Shown piece after piece: positions 59,330-64,000 of a stretch of 64,000 bases of DNA. Each line of letters begins with the position of its first letter. The stretch's first letter is position 1. The notes under the pieces are model-generated. The model saw nothing but the letters and a program-made list of their open reading frames with translations, was not told where the DNA came from and did no database searches. The translations under genes and the position numbers were made by a program. This DNA is from Tubulanus polymorphus (taxonomy: Eukaryota > Nemertea > Palaeonemertea > Tubulaniformes > Tubulanidae), in the NCBI RefSeq assembly GCF_964204645.1, contig NC_134032.1:746501-810500 (forward strand), read 5' to 3'.

Positions 59330-61735
59330 GTTGTTGTTGGGCAAAAACGAAAACTTCGGAAAAGGAAAAGTTTCGTTTTTGCTCCATAATATTCGTTTTT
59401 GCACCCGGCAAAAAACGAATTACGTTTTACTGCTACCGCTTTTTAAAAACGAAATATCATAGAGCAAAAACGAAAAGATTCGTTTTTGCTCCATGATTTT
59501 TCGTTTTTGCATAATAGTTGTTTTGCGCGGTAGAAAAAAACTAACTTTCGTTTGTGCTACCGCACAAAAACGAAATAGCTCCATGATTTTTCGTTTTTGT
59601 TCCATTATATTCGTTTTTGTGCCCTAGAAAAATAACCAGTTTTTGCCACCGCACAAAACGAAATATCATAGAGCAAAATCGAAAATATTCGTTTTTGCTC
59701 CATGATTTTTCGTTTTTGGTCCATTATAATCGTTCTTGTGCCCTGGAAAAAAAAAAACCAGTGTTTGCTTCCGCACAAAACGAAATATCATAGAGAAAAA
59801 TCGAAAAGCTTCGTTTTTTTCTCCATTTTATTCGTTGTTGTGCCCTGGAAAAAAAATCAGTGTTTGCTTCCGCACAAAACGAAATATCATAGAGCAAAAT
59901 CGAAAAGATTCGTTTTTGCTCCATGATTTTTCGTTTTTGCTCCATTTTATTCCTTGTTGTGCCCTGGAAAAAAAATCAGTGTTTGCTTCCGCACAAAACG
60001 AAATATCATAGAGCAAAATCGAAAAGATTCGTTTTTGCTCCATGATTTTTCGTTTTTGCTCCATTTTATTCCTTGTTGTGCCCTGGAAAAAAACCAGTGT
60101 TTGCTTCCGCACAAGACGAAATATCATAGAGCAGAGACGAAAATATTCGTTTTTGCTCCATGAGTTTTCGTTTTAGCTCCATTATTTTCGTTTTTGTGCC
60201 CTAGAAAAATAACCAGTTTTTGCCACCGCACAAAACGAAATATCATAGAGCAAAAACGAAAAGATTCGTTTTTGCTCCATGATTTTTCGTTTTAGCTCCA
60301 TTTTATTTGTTTTTGTGCCCTAGCAAAAACCACCTCGTTTTTGCTACCGAACAAAACGAAATATCATAGAGCAAAAACGAAAATATTCGTTTTTGCTCCA
60401 TGATTTTTCGTTTTAGCTCCATTATTTTCGTTTTTGTGCCCAAGAAAAAAATCAGTTTTTGCCACCGCACAAAACGAAATATCATGGAGCAAAAACGAAA
60501 ATATTCGTTTTTGCTCCATGATTTTTCGTTTTTGGTCCATTATATTCGTTTTTGTGCCCTAGAAAAATAACCAGTTTTTGCTTCCGCACAAAACGAAATA
60601 TCATGGAGCAAAATCGAAAAGATTCGTTTTTGCTCCATGATTTTTCGTTTGAGCTCCATTTTATTTGTTTTTGTGCCCTAGCAAAAACCACCTCGTTTTT
60701 GCTACCGCACAAAACGAAATATCATAGAGCAAAAACGAAAATATTCGTTTTTGCTCCATGATTTTTCGTTTGAGCTCCATTTTATTTGTTTTTGTGCCCT
60801 AGCAAAAACCACCTCGTTTTTGCTACCGAACAAAACGAAATATCATAGAACAAAAACGAAAAGATTCGTTTTTGCTCCATGATTTTTCGTTTTAGCTCCA
60901 TTTCATTTGTTTTTGTGCCCAAGAAAAAAACCAGTTTTTGCCACCGCACAAAACGAAATATCATAGAGCAAAAACGAAAATATTCGTTTTTGCTCCATGA
61001 TTTTTCGTTTTAGCTCCATTATTTTCGTTTTTGTGCCCAAGAAAAAAATCAGTTTTTGCCACCGCACAAAACGAAATATCATGGAGCAAAAACGAAAATA
61101 TTCGTTTTTGCTCCATGCTTTTTCGTTTTTGGTCCATTATATTCGTTTTTGTGCCCTAGAAAAATAACCAGTTTTTGCTTCCGCACAAAACGAAATATCA
61201 TAGAGCAAAATCGAAAAGATTCGTTTTTGCTCCATGATTTTTCGTTTTAGCTCCATTTTATTTGTTTTTGTGCCCTAGCAAAAACCACCTCGTTTTTGCT
61301 ACCGAACAAAACGAAATATCATAGAACAAAAACGAAAAGATTCGTTTTTGCTCCATGATTTTTCGTTTTAGCTCCATTTCATTTGTTTTTGTGCCCAAGA
61401 AAAAAACCAGTTTTTGCCACCGCACAAAACGAAATATCATAGAGCAAAAACGAAAATATTCGTTTTTGCTCCATGATTTTTCGTTTTAGCTCCATTATTT
61501 TCGTTTTTGTGCCCAAGAAAAAAATCAGTTTTTGCCACCGCACAAAACGAAATATCATGGAGCAAAAACGAAAATATTCGTTTTTGCTCCATGCTTTTTC
61601 GTTTTTGGTCCATTATATTCGTTTTTGTGCCCTAGAAAAATAACCAGTTTTTGCTTCCGCACAAAACGAAATATCATAGAGCAAAATCTAAAAGATTCGT
61701 TTTTGCTCCATGATTTTTCAAGAGCTGCTTTTTGT
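59330..61735. repeat. ~119-bp satellite with 476-bp higher-order repeat
   Basis: About 20 units of 'gcaaaaacgaaa...ttcgtttttgctccatgatttttcgtttt...gtgcccta', each with internal inverted 'agcaaaaacga/tcgtttttgct' arms. The blocks at 60,782-60,964 and 61,258-61,440 are identical, giving a 476-bp (four-unit) period. Many short open frames on both strands are repeat artefacts. Confidence 0.95.
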
Positions 61736-61739
61736 ATAC

Positions 61740-62594
61740 ACTAACTTTTGCTCTGAAGCAGTACTTCATTTATCCTTGGAGTAATCATTTGCCAAATGAT
61801 TACTCCAAGTAATCATCCACTTATCGAACTTAAACTTCCACTTATCGAAGTACATTGTTATGGATTATTATGGAGCACAAACGAAAAATTATGGAGCAAA
61901 AACGAATATTTAGTTTTTGCTTTATAACATTTCATTTTTCGTTTTTGCTCTAAAAGTTTCGTTTCACATTTTTCTATAATCGCGGTCATGTAAAAATTAT
62001 TGCATTCCATGACACGAGTCCAATAAACTTCGATTCAAATCAGATTCTATTGGGTATATTGCCTGTTCGAACCTTGCGATTTCAAACGCAACACTTGACT
62101 ATCATATCAGCGTTCCTTGAAATAGTTGTGCCAGTCATATCAGATTCGAATCCCGATAATCCGCAATCTATTTTTCCATTTTGATAATTCACTTTATTTA
62201 CGTATCAAGCCTAGATGTTTTGGGCAGAAAACCCGTTATTGTTGTTACAATTTGTACTGCTTGCTTAAGACTATTCGAAGTCAAGGGTAAAACGCGGAAC
62301 TGGAATTGATGGTAAATGTTTTTCTCGCCGCGTATGGAACGGTGCAATTATTGCCCACTTTGAAAATCTACACTGACAAAAATCATAAACAGTTAACAAC
62401 CCGATCACTACTAGCAGTTTTATTGAATCTAATTATAACACGATATTTGACGACTGAGATACAAATATAGATTAAATTCGAGTGTCTTCTGTTTATAGTT
62501 AGTGAGTAAACTGGCTGTAGTTCAGTTTCATAATCGGATATTTCCCAAACCACCACAAGTATATCCCATTATAAACCAGCATTATCACCAGCGA
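61740..62594. other. Intergenic, 3' flank of the knottin gene
   Basis: A few stray satellite words lie at 61,870-61,970. On the minus strand an AATAAA (62,424-62,419) sits about 170 bases after the knottin stop and may be its polyadenylation signal. Nothing else was seen. Confidence 0.5.
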
Positions 62595-62922
62595 TTAGGA
62601 TAAACAGTTTCCGGCCCAACATTTCTTTTTGCAACAATCACTATCTTCGGAACACGTTCCCGTTATTTTCACGCAACCTATATATGTATATATATATATT
62701 TTCGTAAAGCATGAAATTAACGATGGAATTATTGAATTTACCTCAATTGAAAAGAAATAATTGGGAATAGATGTTTACTGATAATCGCTACATTAATCTA
62801 TAGTAATCATGGAACCCGATGTATTAGTTTTTTTTCAAATGTTACTCACCTGCGGCAAATGATGCGGCACTGACCATGATCACAACAATAGTACACACGC
62901 GTGTTGTCAGATAAGCGAGCAT
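62595..62922 (-). CDS. Small secreted knottin (inhibitor cystine knot), 51 residues
   Basis: Two exons: 62,922-62,850 (signal peptide MLAYLTTRVCTIVVIMVSAA.., donor GCAG|GTGAGT) and 62,677-62,595 (acceptor tatatag, stop TAA). They join in phase 1 to give 51 residues. The mature part is about 27 residues with cysteine spacing C-x6-C-x5-CC-x3-C-x4-C, the C-C-CC-C-C inhibitor-cystine-knot framework. There is no propeptide between signal and knot. ICK peptides act as ion-channel toxins, protease inhibitors, antimicrobials or neuropeptide-like ligands; which applies here cannot be told. Each exon is too short to be noticed alone; the splice phase and the cysteine frame support the model. Confidence 0.72.
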
Positions 62923-63949
62923 TTTCTTTTCCTAAAATGTGAATTAATTTCATCAGCGAATTGATATCTTTGGAAATCCCAAAATCTAATCATTCAACGG
63001 TTTTCATCGGGATCTCGATGAATAAACTTTTGTCGGAAAATGCACCAGCTTTAGAATGCCGCGAGCTTCCTGCTTTGCTGGCTTGCACGCTGTACTGTGA
63101 GTTTCGTCAAAATTAGTTTCATCAGTTCTTATAGTGAAAATGAATTTTATTATTAATACAGCGAACATTAACATTAATCTCGATAATCTAATTCCCACCT
63201 CATAAGAAAAATTTGGTAGTTAATTTCATGCAGCTTAAATTGAAATCTTTATTTGGTAGAATAATTAGAATGTACTACTATTATAATAGACGGTATAACC
63301 AGTGACACGTCGTCAAACAATTCCCCACTATCACAATTCGTATGTTATCTATCTACTTACGGTTTGCGTTCGTATCATTAACGTTTGGTTGCTGCATTCA
63401 ATATAGAAACCTGTTTATGTAGAACTTTCGCTCGTGAATTTGACACTTCAGATATTGAATACACTATTTACTTTTCAATTCAATTCTCTCAACTTGTCGG
63501 GTGTGTAAATTGTACTGTACCTGAATCCCGAGTGGGATCGAGTGAAATATGAAACTATTTCGTCTGGTATATGAAATTTGATATTTTGATATATGGAATG
63601 TCTTATTTCGGTGAAATACAAGGTACTATTCTACTTAACTTGATCTTGGTTTATCTAAGCATTTCTTTCTGTTTCATAAGCTTTCCCATTTATTTGAAGA
63701 GGCCAGAGCCACATCGGCATTTTCCTGACCTTTCTCATTTATTCATACGGATACCTTTGATCAGGAAACTATGAATTCAAAATCAGTAATCTCATAATTA
63801 CTTCTAATTAACCAATTTAACGAATTGTAGTTTTGCCTGCAACTAATTGACCATATCCGCCACTTACATTTGAATCGTATAGCAACGACAATGGAGTTGA
63901 AATCGATAATGTCGACTATTTTATATTTTCTAAGATATTAAAGTACCAT
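62923..63949. other. Intergenic region upstream of the knottin gene
   Basis: AT-rich. Two open frames (about 63,004-63,198 minus; 63,571-63,774 plus) have hydrophobic stretches but no splice partner, Kozak context or family match. No further feature was seen. Confidence 0.45.
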
Positions 63950-64000
63950 TCTCCACCGGCAGGGATTCGAACCTGATGGCACGGTACAAAACCCTGTCAC
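63950..64000 (-). mobile_element. SINE head fragment at window edge
   Basis: Minus strand 'atcaggttcgaatccctgccgg' equals the box B part of the SINE at 47.04-47.30 kb. It is cut by the end of the window. Confidence 0.65.

Noticed and set aside
63004-63198. 64-codon open frame with a hydrophobic start, resembling a signal peptide
   Set aside because: Charged residues interrupt the hydrophobic stretch. No donor or second exon was found.

Overview
This is an intron-rich animal nuclear window. GT-AG introns, microsatellites, tRNA-derived SINE pieces and many short hairpin transposons rule out bacteria. The protein families (PHF20, sialin/SLC17, astacin with ShK domains, a rhodopsin-class GPCR, a knottin) and the texture suggest a marine invertebrate, probably a lophotrochozoan such as a mollusc. 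The species cannot be fixed from the sequence. Exon models were assembled by hand from splice sites, reading phase and family motifs.

Layout. (1) 419-9,002 (+): the 3' part of a PHF20-type chromatin reader (C2H2 finger, poly-Q, PHD finger, repeat-rich tail). Its 5' exons lie off the window. (2) 10,349-16,238 (+): an unrecognised two-exon gene of about 1,154 residues, with two copies of a ~280-residue beta-rich domain separated by 24 perfect-length 14-residue repeats. Its intron holds a 1.6-kb fold-back transposon. (3) 20,380-37,059 (-): a complete sialin-like transporter in which one 156-nt exon is present in six tandem, in-frame copies, with a seventh broken copy at 18.1 kb. (4) 37.5-53.9 kb (-): a tandem segmental duplication. 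Each unit carries a cysteine-free secreted-protein gene and an astacin locus. The right unit has a complete 11-exon astacin protease with two ShK domains. The left unit keeps only the signal exon, a stop-containing relic of one protease exon and the last ShK exon. (5) 57,231-58,247 (+): a single-exon GPCR. (6) 62,595-62,922 (-): a tiny two-exon gene for a secreted six-cysteine knottin.

Repeats make up much of the rest. A ~168-bp satellite and several short elements carry hammerhead-ribozyme-like cores (CTGANGA, stem II, GAAA). Several hairpin MITE families appear to have expanded internally into minisatellites. A 119-bp satellite with a 476-bp higher-order period fills 59.3-61.7 kb.

The strongest candidate for a new system is the six-fold alternative-exon cassette in the sialin gene, which could swap one membrane segment of the transporter. 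Next are the hammerhead-bearing satellite, the unknown repeat protein, and the astacin/ShK duplication with its relic.
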